Below are positions 1 to 7,642 of a DNA stretch of 40,839 nucleotides, piece after piece. A program made the translations under genes and the position numbers. The DNA lies in contig NZ_LZDE01000320.1 in the NCBI RefSeq assembly GCF_002009015.1, positions 1 through 40,839 on the forward strand. The letters are read 5' to 3'. Positions within the stretch are counted from its first letter, which is position 1, and every line of letters begins with the position of its first letter. The stretch comes from Microbulbifer mangrovi (GTDB taxonomy: Bacteria > Pseudomonadota > Gammaproteobacteria > Pseudomonadales > Cellvibrionaceae). The notes beneath the pieces were generated by a model, which was not told the origin of the DNA, did no database searches, and saw only the letters and a program-made list of their open reading frames with translations.

Positions 1-779
1 GTTTTACCGGAGCCGGTGGGACCGGTGACTAGCAGGATGCCATGGGGACGTCCGAGCAGGTCCATCATGACCTTCAGATCCCGCTCAGCCATGCCCAGAT
101 GGCGCATATCCATTTTACCCGCCTGCTTATCCAGCAGTCGCATTACCACACGCTCGCCGGCAGAGGACGGCATGGTAGACACCCGCACATCCACTTCGCG
201 CCCCCCCATCAACAGGGAGATACGGCCATCCTGAGGCACGCGCTTTTCGGCGATATCCAGTTTCGCCATTACCTTGATACGGGAAACCAGCAGCGGTGCC
301 AGGGCGCGCCGAGGTTGCAATACCTCGCGTAATACGCCGTCCACACGGAAGCGCACTACCAGGCGCTTCTCAAAGGTTTCAATATGAATATCCGAGGCGC
401 CCTGCTTCAGCGACTCAGCAAAAATGGCATTGATCAGTTTGACGATCGGCGCATCGTCTTCCTGCTCGAGAAGGTCTTCGGTTTCGGGCAGCGAATCGGC
501 CACCGCCGCAAGGTCCAGGTCATCACCCAGCCCCTCGACATCCGAGAGGTTGCCACCTTCCCGGTTTTCATACTGGCGCTGCAGCGCCTCCTGGAACACC
601 TCGACTTCGACGGCAGCGATCCCTAGCGGGGTCTCGCACAAACGTTGCACTTCAGCCAGCACGCTGGGGTTCAGGGGCGCCACATACTGACACACGGGGG
701 TTCCGTCTACTTCCGCCAGCAGCACCTGATGGCGCTTGGCGAAAGCGTATGGCAATCGTTTTAACGCGAGATCCGTCAT
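1..779 (-). CDS. gspE: Type II secretion ATPase GspE (partial, 3' end outside window)
   Basis: I translated the minus strand from position 779. The ATG overlaps the gspD stop by one base (TGATG), so the two genes are translationally coupled. The first 259 residues are visible. An N-terminal T2SSE domain comes first, then an acidic linker around residues 85-110, then the start of the ATPase domain with the signatures GASDIHIE, FRVDGVLRE and KRVPQDGRI. The frame leaves the window exactly in the Walker A motif GPTGSGKT. Known role: GspE is the cytoplasmic hexameric ATPase that powers pseudopilus assembly in type II secretion. Walker B and the zinc-binding CXXC module should lie beyond position 1. 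The gene follows gspC and gspD on the same strand. The identification is firm. Confidence 0.95.
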   Translation of the reverse strand, partial: MTDLALKRLPYAFAKRHQVLLAEVDGTPVCQYVAPLNPSVLAEVQRLCETPLGIAAVEVEVFQEALQRQYENREGGNLSDVEGLGDDLDLAAVADSLPETEDLLEQEDDAPIVKLINAIFAESLKQGASDIHIETFEKRLVVRFRVDGVLREVLQPRRALAPLLVSRIKVMAKLDIAEKRVPQDGRISLLMGGREVDVRVSTMPSSAGERVVMRLLDKQAGKMDMRHLGMAERDLKVMMDLLGRPHGILLVTGPTGSGK

Positions 780-2746
780 CACTTGACGTCCTCAGGCTCC
801 ATCGGGAGTACCTCTCCCTCTGTCGCATTACCAGAGCCGGGCGGCAGCAGGTCCGGCAATACTTCGCCGTGATTCCAGTCCCAGAGACGGCTGGTGTTGT
901 CACGCAGGTGCAGCTGCTTTTCCTGCATATCGCGATAGCGCTTGCGCGTCTCCTCATACCCTGCGATCTGGGTGCTGAGGATTTTCGGGCGCAGGAACAC
1001 CATCAGATTGGTCTTATCAACTTCCTTGTCCGAATTGCGGAACAGACGGCCGATGCCAGGAATGTCGCCCAGCAGCGGCACCTTCTGGTTGATTTCGGTT
1101 ACCTTGTCTTCGATCAGGCCGCCCAGCACCAGAATGGCACCGTCATCGATAAGCACCTTGGTACGGATCTCACGCTTGCTGGTCACGATGTCCGACGCTG
1201 CAGAGCTGGCCACTGGCAGAACGTTTTCAACTTTCTGCTCAATTTCCAGGGTGACCGAATTGTTATTGTTTACCCGCGGTGTGACCTTGAGCGTGGTACC
1301 CACGTCCTGACGCTGAATGGTGGTAAACGGATCGTTGTTGCTACCAGACAGCAGCTGCTCGCCTGTGATAAACGGCACGTTCTGACCCACCAGAATTTCC
1401 GCTTCCTCGTTATCCAGCGCCATGATGGTCGGCGTCGAGAGAATATTCGCGTTGTTCTCGCTGGCCATGGCATTGATCGCCACGCGCACATCGGTGCCGC
1501 TCAGGAAGCCAAGGTTAAGACCGGAACGGGCCAGGTTCGCGGGTGCGAGAGAGAATGGATTGAATTCAGACAGCACATTGCCGTCGGCATCGATGATCGG
1601 CGTTTCCGCAAAATCGTTTTCAAAACCGGCGAACACATCGTCATCATCGCCCGCGATCCATTTCACACCGAGCTTGTTGCCGGTACCTTCGGTCACTTCA
1701 ACGATAATTGCTTCAATCAATACCTGAGCGCGACGCACGTCGAGCTTGGCGATCACCCCTTTCATGGTCTCCAGCAGAGACGGCGGTGCAGTAAGAACCA
1801 GTGCGTTCAACTCTTCGTTGACCTGGATGCTCACCTCGACATCGGCAACCTGCTGGTCTTTCTCGGTTTTCTGGATGCTGCCGCTCATCCCTTCGAGGAT
1901 CGGCTTGAGGTCAGCGGCACTGGCGTACTGCACGTAAACCACCGCAGTGTTGCCCTCACCTGCCAGTGGCTGGTCCAGACGCTCGATGACTTTCTTGAGC
2001 TGCTGGCGGGTGACCGGATCACCGGTGAGCAGAATACTGTTTGAGCGTTCATCTACAGCGATACGCAGGGGCTGCACATCGTTACCGGCCTGCTTGCCGC
2101 CGCCCTGCAGCAGCTCATTAATCACCTGCTTGACCTCCTTGGCGGAGGCGAACGCGAGGGGGACCAGTTCGATATCGATGGCGCCAGCCCGGTCGAGCTG
2201 CTTGATCAGACGCACGATCTGGTCGATGTTCGCCGCCCGGTCGGCAACGATCAGTGTATTGGTATCGGCGTAGGCGGCCAGATGGCCTGTCTGGGGAATA
2301 AGCGGACGCAGCATGGCGATCAGCTGCGCTGCGGAAATATTCTCAACCCGCACTGTGCGCACCACCAGGGCTTCGCCGGGCGCGCGGGTCTGGTCATCAA
2401 TCACCGGGATGGCCTGCTGCTTGGCTAGCGCATCGGGCACCACCTTCCAGGCATCCCCCTGCTCTACCAGACTGAAGCCATTGACCTGCAGTACCGACAT
2501 AAACACGTCAAAGGCCTGCTGATGGGTCATCGGATCACCCGCGACCACAGTCACCTTACCTTTGACATTGGGATGAACAATGATGTTCTTGCCGGTGAAA
2601 TCCGCTGCCCAGTTGATGAGGTCGCGAATATCGGCGTTATCCAGCGAAAGAGTAACCCTCTCCGGGGAAGACTGAGCCAGCACCGAAAACGACAACAAAA
2701 AACCCAGGGCGGCTGCAACCAGCCGTCGGTGAAACACGCTCATCAT
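779..2746 (-). CDS. gspD: Type II secretion outer-membrane secretin GspD
   Basis: 655 residues, normal length for a secretin. A signal peptide covers about residues 1-25 (cleavage near SVLAQ/SS). N0 covers about 30-100, N1-N3 about 127-345 and the C-terminal secretin beta-barrel domain about 430-590, with the secretin signature VPLLGDIPGIGRLF at 556-569. A tail of about 60 residues resembles an S domain. Family knowledge: GspD forms the outer-membrane channel through which folded exoproteins leave the cell. It lies 84 bp downstream of gspC and overlaps gspE by one base. The two large collagenases in this window carry Sec-type signals and are plausible cargo, but that link is inference. The start is the first of two adjacent ATG codons and the second is equally possible. 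I see only a weak ribosome binding site. Confidence 0.96.
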   Translation of the reverse strand: MMSVFHRRLVAAALGFLLSFSVLAQSSPERVTLSLDNADIRDLINWAADFTGKNIIVHPNVKGKVTVVAGDPMTHQQAFDVFMSVLQVNGFSLVEQGDAWKVVPDALAKQQAIPVIDDQTRAPGEALVVRTVRVENISAAQLIAMLRPLIPQTGHLAAYADTNTLIVADRAANIDQIVRLIKQLDRAGAIDIELVPLAFASAKEVKQVINELLQGGGKQAGNDVQPLRIAVDERSNSILLTGDPVTRQQLKKVIERLDQPLAGEGNTAVVYVQYASAADLKPILEGMSGSIQKTEKDQQVADVEVSIQVNEELNALVLTAPPSLLETMKGVIAKLDVRRAQVLIEAIIVEVTEGTGNKLGVKWIAGDDDDVFAGFENDFAETPIIDADGNVLSEFNPFSLAPANLARSGLNLGFLSGTDVRVAINAMASENNANILSTPTIMALDNEEAEILVGQNVPFITGEQLLSGSNNDPFTTIQRQDVGTTLKVTPRVNNNNSVTLEIEQKVENVLPVASSAASDIVTSKREIRTKVLIDDGAILVLGGLIEDKVTEINQKVPLLGDIPGIGRLFRNSDKEVDKTNLMVFLRPKILSTQIAGYEETRKRYRDMQEKQLHLRDNTSRLWDWNHGEVLPDLLPPGSGNATEGEVLPMEPEDVK

Positions 2747-2830
2747 TATAAATCTGACTCTAATTCTTATTTGGTCGGTAAATTTATGGTCTTGTAAAAC
2801 GCGCCGTACCCCCCGGACGCGTGTACGAAT

Positions 2831-3511
2831 TTAGCGTTGCTGCGCCCCTTGCCGCTGGCGGGCCATCTCGCGAAGCTTTTCCAGTCGATCGCGGATGGAC
2901 TGCTGCTTGTCCGCACGATTGGAAGACGCGTTGGCACTGATCACCCGGGAAGCCTCACGAGCGTAGTTCGCATACTGCTTTGGAACAGTGGGCCGGCCAT
3001 CTGCATCCGGGTAGGTCAGCTTTTCCATCTGACCGTTCCGTCGAAGGATAATATGATCGACCTCTACGGAATAGACCTCGGCACCACCTGGCAGGCTCTG
3101 ACCTACATAAAAACGCTCCGCGGGCTTGCCGCGTTCCGCCACCAGCGCACTGGCGTGGTCGTTAACACTACTGCTAAGGACACCGGAAAGCACCAGATTC
3201 AGCTGGGTAATCGGAATATTGGCCAGATCCAGCTCGGGTTCTGCTTCGTTCTTGACGGCAGCAACGCCGAAAAAGGCTGTAGAAGGAAGTGAAGCGGCGG
3301 CATTCGACTGGGTTGACCGCGTGCTGCGCTCGGCCAGAAGGCCGCCATCTGTTTCGGCGGGAACCGCCAGGTTCCCGTATGCCATCACGTTGACCGCGAG
3401 CCAGCCACCAACGACGGCCACCGTAGCCAACAGGCTGCGGCGGGCAGTGTTTCCACCGGGCGCCGCAGGATTCTGCAGCGCGGACGATATTGTGCGCTTT
3501 ACCAAAGACAT
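2831..3511 (-). CDS. gspC: Type II secretion inner-membrane protein GspC, short form without PDZ
   Basis: I place the start at the ATG at 3511 (MSLVKRTISS), which puts the single membrane helix at about residues 27-48. Reading further upstream (to 3598) adds 29 residues of low-complexity sequence before it. The protein then has about 226 residues: a short cytoplasmic end, the membrane helix, a Ser/Thr-rich linker and the GspC homology region (about 80-165: IPITQLNLVLSGV, then YVGQSLPGGAEVYSV). The C-terminus is a charged helical tail ending in RQRQGAQQR. No PDZ domain follows. A helical tail replacing PDZ is known for the XcpP branch of the family. GspC links the inner-membrane platform to the N0 domain of GspD, encoded next in the operon. 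The exact start is uncertain. Confidence 0.88.
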   Translation of the reverse strand: MSLVKRTISSALQNPAAPGGNTARRSLLATVAVVGGWLAVNVMAYGNLAVPAETDGGLLAERSTRSTQSNAAASLPSTAFFGVAAVKNEAEPELDLANIPITQLNLVLSGVLSSSVNDHASALVAERGKPAERFYVGQSLPGGAEVYSVEVDHIILRRNGQMEKLTYPDADGRPTVPKQYANYAREASRVISANASSNRADKQQSIRDRLEKLREMARQRQGAQQR

Positions 3512-3675
3512 GTTCAAAACCCGTCTCGGCTGTACCACAGACAGCATAGTTCTACTTATTGGGGCGCCTATTCTCGGGGCTAGCACCGAGAAAGGCAATG
3601 TTACCGGCCAAACAGATTAATAAATAATCAATCAGGGCGCAAAGCCCGATAACTCAACCCAATACCTGCACCACT

Positions 3676-3701
3676 AAAAAGGGCGGCTTTCGCCGCCCTT
3701 T
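3676..3701 (-). terminator. Rho-independent terminator behind etfA
   Basis: A perfect 10-bp inverted repeat (AAAGGGCGGC at 3678-3687, GCCGCCCTTT at 3692-3701) has a 4-base loop. Read on the minus strand it is followed by a T run (complement of 3676-3680). It begins about 30 bases after the etfA stop and separates etfBA from the gsp genes. Confidence 0.9.
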
Positions 3702-3730
3702 CCGATCGATGTCAGTATATGACCCCGAAG

Positions 3731-4660
3731 TTACAGCTTTGTTTCAAGCTCGGGAACTGCATCAAACAGGTCGGCCACCAGGCCGTAATCGGCAACCGAG
3801 AAGATCGGCGCTTCTTCATCTTTGTTGATGGCCACAATCACCTTGGAGTCTTTCATGCCCGCGAGGTGCTGGATGGCACCGGAGATACCAACGGCCACGT
3901 ACAGGTCGGGCGCAACAATCTTACCGGTCTGACCGACCTGCATGTCATTCGGAACAAAGCCGGCATCAACGGCGGCGCGGGAAGCACCCACGGCAGCACC
4001 CAGCTTGTCCGCCACCTTGTACAGCAGCTCGAAGTTCTCGCCGTTCTGCATACCGCGACCACCAGAAATGACCACGCGTGCGGCAGTCAGTTCCGGACGG
4101 TCGGATTCGGCCAGCTCTTCACCGACAAACTTGGATACCGCTGCGTCTTCGGCAACATCCACGTTCTCGACCACTGCACTGCCACCTTCAGCGGCAACCG
4201 GGTCAAATGCGGTGGTACGCACGGAGGCCACCTTAATGGCATCGGAGCTCTGCACGGTAGCAATCACGTTACCGGCATAAATCGGACGCTTGAAGGTATC
4301 CGGACCCTCGACAGCAATAATGTCGGAGATCGGCTGGACATCCAGCAGGGCCGCTGCGCGCGGCAGCATGTTCTTGCCGGTCGTAGTGGCCGGCGCCAGT
4401 ACGTGGCTATAGTTCTTGCCCAGATCCGCCACCAGTTTGGCTACATTTTCGGCGAGTTGGTGCTCGTAGGCCGCATTGTCTGCTACCAGAACCTTGCTAA
4501 CACCTTCAGCTTTCGCAGCCGCTTCTGCTGCTGCGCCACAGCCGCTACCGGCAACCAGCACGTCAATATCGCCGCCGATAGCCTTGGCCGCAGCGATGGT
4601 GTTGAGGGTTGCGCCTTTCAGTTCGGCGTTATCGTGCTCCGCAATTACAAGAATACTCAT
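3731..4660 (-). CDS. etfA: Electron transfer flavoprotein alpha subunit
   Basis: 309 residues, the usual bacterial length. The N-terminal alpha/beta domain starts [15 protein letters not shown]. The C-terminal FAD-binding domain carries GGRGM near residue 200, then [11 protein letters not shown] and the family signature [17 protein letters not shown]. Known role: with EtfB it forms a soluble cytoplasmic heterodimer that takes electrons from acyl-CoA and other dehydrogenases and passes them to ETF-quinone oxidoreductase, which is encoded divergently here. The start ATG overlaps the etfB stop by one base (TGATG), so the pair is translationally coupled. A strong terminator follows. No unusual features. 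Confidence 0.96.
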   Translation of the reverse strand: MSILVIAEHDNAELKGATLNTIAAAKAIGGDIDVLVAGSGCGAAAEAAAKAEGVSKVLVADNAAYEHQLAENVAKLVADLGKNYSHVLAPATTTGKNMLPRAAALLDVQPISDIIAVEGPDTFKRPIYAGNVIATVQSSDAIKVASVRTTAFDPVAAEGGSAVVENVDVAEDAAVSKFVGEELAESDRPELTAARVVISGGRGMQNGENFELLYKVADKLGAAVGASRAAVDAGFVPNDMQVGQTGKIVAPDLYVAVGISGAIQHLAGMKDSKVIVAINKDEEAPIFSVADYGLVADLFDAVPELETKL

Positions 4661-5409
4661 CAGATTACTTTCGCCTCGCTTTTCAGTTTTTCCACCAGTT
4701 CCGCCACATCGGCAACCTTGATGCCCGCCTGGCGCTCGGCCGGCGGCTCAACCTTCAGGGTCTTGGTGCGCGGGGCGATGTCTACACCCAGCTCATCCGG
4801 GGTAGTCGTATCGAGAGGCTTTTTCTTCGCCTTCATGATGTTGGGAAGAGAAGCGTAACGGGGCTCATTCAGACGCAGGTCGGTAGTTACCACTGCAGGC
4901 AGGGTCAGCTCAACAGTCTGCAGGCCGCCGTCGATTTCGCGGGTAACCTTCACAGAGCCATCTTCGACATTCACTTCGGAAGCGAAGGTGCCCTGCCCCA
5001 TGCCAGTCAGCGCTGCCAGCATCTGGCCGGTCTGGTTGTTATCGCCATCGATGGACTGCTTGCCGAGAATAACCAGCTGCGGCTCTTCTTTTTCCACAAT
5101 GGCCTTGAGGCACTTGGCAACCGCCAGCGGCTGCAGCTCGGCATCGGTCTCAACCTGGATGCCGCGGTCAGCGCCCAGCGCCAGCGCAGTACGAATCTGT
5201 TCCTGGCACTGCTTGGGGCCCATGGACACAGCGACGATCTCGCTGACCACACCCTTTTCTTTCAGGCGCACCGCCTCTTCCACCGCGATCTCGCAGAAGG
5301 GGTTGATGGACATCTTAACGTTGGCAGTGTCCACATCTGAACCGTCCGCCTTCGGGCGAACTTTCACGTTGTAATCGACAACGCGTTTCACAGCTACAAG
5401 AACTTTCAT
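4660..5409 (-). CDS. etfB: Electron transfer flavoprotein beta subunit
   Basis: 249 residues, typical length. It begins [18 protein letters not shown] and carries the EtfB signatures [16 protein letters not shown] and [17 protein letters not shown] (AMP and FAD contacts), with the recognition-loop-like [18 protein letters not shown]. The family binds AMP and holds the docking loop for partner dehydrogenases. It is first in the two-gene etfBA unit on the minus strand and overlaps etfA by one base. About 440 bp separate it from the divergent ETF-quinone oxidoreductase gene, and I could not fix its own promoter. Confidence 0.96.
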   Translation of the reverse strand: MKVLVAVKRVVDYNVKVRPKADGSDVDTANVKMSINPFCEIAVEEAVRLKEKGVVSEIVAVSMGPKQCQEQIRTALALGADRGIQVETDAELQPLAVAKCLKAIVEKEEPQLVILGKQSIDGDNNQTGQMLAALTGMGQGTFASEVNVEDGSVKVTREIDGGLQTVELTLPAVVTTDLRLNEPRYASLPNIMKAKKKPLDTTTPDELGVDIAPRTKTLKVEPPAERQAGIKVADVAELVEKLKSEAKVI

Positions 5410-5752
5410 GAAAATCCCGTCTCAGTAGTCTACTTAGAAGTTGCAACCCGACAGCCAATACAGCCTCAGGGCAACGTGGGTAACTCGGGCAGCCTCCCGG
5501 CCGAGTACTGTGGCGGCCCTGCCAGATCCGCACAAAGCGGGCGATCTATGGCACCTGCGAGCTCACCTCAAGTTCAAACAGTTGTTTGAGCGGCGTGTAT
5601 GGTGGCCCTTTCACAGGCCAAAATCAATAGTTGAATACTAAGCCTAGCAGTCATTCATAAGATCAATTTCAGGCCATAATTGCCCTATATTTTACTCCCG
5701 GGAAATTGGCATTTTGCGCCGCTTTTGCCAGCAGAAATGAAAACTCCTGCAA

Positions 5753-5782
5753 TTGGTAGGGTGGCCCCGGGGCCGATATAAT
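5753..5782 (+). promoter_or_regulatory. Candidate sigma-70 promoter of the ETF-QO gene, in the etfB/ETF-QO divergent region
   Basis: A -35-like TTGGTA (5753-5758) and a perfect -10 TATAAT (5777-5782) are separated by 18 bases, about 65 bases upstream of the GTG start at 5850. The rest of the 440-bp region 5410-5849 holds no convincing gene. Short open frames there lack a ribosome site and a family signature. The region must also contain the etfBA promoter on the other strand, which I cannot place. Confidence 0.6.
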
Positions 5783-5849
5783 GCGCCAGCTTATAGATCG
5801 CCTACCGTAATTCGGCGACTGAATAATGAAACCTGCTGAGGAGTGACCT

Positions 5850-7487
5850 GTGGAACGCGAGTCAATGGAATACGACGTAGTCATCGTGGGAGCCGGCCCC
5901 GCCGGGCTTGCCGCCGCGTGCAAACTGCGTCAGATCAATGAAGACATCTCCGTCTGCGTCGTGGAAAAAGGCTCCGAAGTGGGCGCCCATATCCTTTCCG
6001 GTGCGGTATTCGAACCTACCGCACTCAACGAACTGTTCCCGGACTGGAAAGAGCGCGGCGCACCGCTGGAAACCGCCGTCAAAGGCGATGACATCTTTGT
6101 ACTGCGCGGCCCGGAAAAGGCACTCAAGGTTCCTAATATGCTGGTACCCAGTACCATGCACAACGATGGCAATTACATCATCAGCCTTGGCAATCTGTGC
6201 CGTTGGCTTGCCGAACAGGCTGAAGCCCTGGGCGTCGAGATTTTCCCCGGCTTTGCCGCTTCAGAAGTTCTGTATAACGAAGACGGCTCTGTAAAAGGTA
6301 TCGCTACAGGGGATATGGGCGTTGGCGCCAATGGCGAACACAAGGACAGCTACATGCAGGGCATGGAGCTGCACGCCAAATACACCCTGTTTGCCGAAGG
6401 TTGTCGCGGACACCTGGGCAAGCAGCTGATCGCCAAGTTCAGCCTGGACGCCGATCGCGACCCACAGCATTACGGCATCGGTATCAAGGAAATCTGGAAG
6501 ATCGACAGTGCCAAGCATCAGCAAGGCCTGGTAGTACACACCGCTGGATGGCCGCTGGATGAATCCGGTTCTGCGGGCGGTGGCTTCCTCTACCACCTGG
6601 AAGACGACCAGGTTGTGGTTGGCCTGATCACTGACCTGTCATACAGTAATCCGCACGTTAGCCCGTTTGACGAATTCCAGCGCTACAAGCACCACCCGGT
6701 AATCAAACAGTACCTGGAAGGCGGTCAACGGGTCGCATACGGCGCGCGCGCCATTGTAAAAGGTGGCCTGCAGTCCCAGCCGAAGATGACCTTCCCCGGC
6801 GGCCTGCTGATCGGCGATGACGCCGGCACCCTGAACTTTGCCAAGATCAAGGGTAATCACACCGCGATGAAGTCCGGCATGCTCGCCGCCGAGTCCGTGG
6901 CAGAGGCTCTGACTGCAGAGCGCACCAGTGATGAAATCACAGACTACAGTGAGCGCTACAAAAACAGCTGGGCCTGGAAAGAACTGCATATGCAGCGCAA
7001 CTTCGGTCCGGCACAGCACAAGTGGGGCAATATCTTTGGCTCTGCTTATGCGTTCCTCGACATCAATGTATTCAAGGGCAAGCTGCCCTGGACCCTGAGC
7101 GACAACAAAGCGGATCACGCACAACTGAAACCCGCAGCGGACTGCAAGAAAATCAACTATCCCAAGCCGGATGGCGTGCTGAGTTTCGACAAGCTCTCCT
7201 CGGTGTTTATCTCCAACACCAACCACGAGGAAGACCAGCCCTGTCACCTGACCCTGAAGGACAGTGATATTCCGCTGAACCACAACCTGCCGATTTATGA
7301 TGAGCCGGCACAGCGCTACTGCCCTGCCGGCGTTTACGAAGTAATTGAGGAAGGCGACAGCAAACGCTTCCAGATCAACGCGCAGAACTGTGTGCATTGT
7401 AAGACCTGCGATATCAAGGATCCCACCCAGAATATCGTATGGGTAACGCCCGAAGGCGGCGGCGGCCCCAACTATCCGAATATGTAA
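5850..7487 (+). CDS. Electron transfer flavoprotein-ubiquinone oxidoreductase
   Basis: 545 residues, full length for this monotopic membrane enzyme. An FAD dinucleotide-binding motif GAGPAG is at residues 14-19, followed by the ETF-QO middle region (LGNLCRWLAEQAEALGVEIFPGF). The C-terminal 4Fe-4S centre uses Cys491, Cys514, Cys517 and Cys520 (YCPAG, then CVHCKTCDIKDP). Reaction: electrons from reduced ETF are passed to ubiquinone. I chose the GTG at 5850 because GAGGAG (5838-5843) sits 6 bases upstream, whereas the ATG at 5865 has poor spacing. The gene is divergent from etfBA and ends in its own terminator. It is the sink for the ETF pair next door. Confidence 0.96.
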   Translation: MERESMEYDVVIVGAGPAGLAAACKLRQINEDISVCVVEKGSEVGAHILSGAVFEPTALNELFPDWKERGAPLETAVKGDDIFVLRGPEKALKVPNMLVPSTMHNDGNYIISLGNLCRWLAEQAEALGVEIFPGFAASEVLYNEDGSVKGIATGDMGVGANGEHKDSYMQGMELHAKYTLFAEGCRGHLGKQLIAKFSLDADRDPQHYGIGIKEIWKIDSAKHQQGLVVHTAGWPLDESGSAGGGFLYHLEDDQVVVGLITDLSYSNPHVSPFDEFQRYKHHPVIKQYLEGGQRVAYGARAIVKGGLQSQPKMTFPGGLLIGDDAGTLNFAKIKGNHTAMKSGMLAAESVAEALTAERTSDEITDYSERYKNSWAWKELHMQRNFGPAQHKWGNIFGSAYAFLDINVFKGKLPWTLSDNKADHAQLKPAADCKKINYPKPDGVLSFDKLSSVFISNTNHEEDQPCHLTLKDSDIPLNHNLPIYDEPAQRYCPAGVYEVIEEGDSKRFQINAQNCVHCKTCDIKDPTQNIVWVTPEGGGGPNYPNM

Positions 7488-7505
7488 TCGGTCAGTCAAT
7501 TTATC

Positions 7506-7531
7506 AAAGGGCACCTCTGGTGCCCTTTTTT
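7506..7531 (+). terminator. Terminator of ETF-QO gene
   Basis: A perfect 10-bp stem (AAAGGGCACC at 7506-7515, GGTGCCCTTT at 7519-7528) has a 3-base loop TCT and is followed by a T-rich run. It starts 18 bases after the stop codon. Confidence 0.93.
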
Positions 7532-7543
7532 CTTTTCGTGCAT

Positions 7544-7575
7544 AAAAAAACCGGACACTGTCACCAGCGTCCGGT
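7544..7575 (-). terminator. Terminator of the TonB receptor gene at 7643
   Basis: An 11-bp stem with one G-T pair (arms 7550-7560 and 7565-7575, loop TCAC) is followed on the minus strand by seven T (complement of 7544-7550). It lies about 70 bases behind the receptor stop. Together with the plus-strand terminator at 7506 it isolates two convergent genes. Confidence 0.88.
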
Positions 7576-7642
7576 CTATCAAGGCATCCCTGTTGAGTTT
7601 TAACTTCCAGGTATTTTTCTAATTACTACGCAGTACCGCCAC

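Noticed and set aside
749-2044. 431-codon plus-strand frame opposite gspD
   Set aside because: It is antisense to the clear secretin gene, has no family signature and no ribosome site. It reflects codon bias of the real gene.
3719-4858. 379-codon plus-strand frame across etfA and etfB
   Set aside because: Antisense to two firmly identified genes and crosses their boundary. No recognisable domain.
3731-7487. ETF and ETF-QO as dedicated electron acceptors of the hydroxyproline dehydrogenase
   Set aside because: These are general housekeeping genes, 20 kb away and without the locus motif. The link would be speculation.
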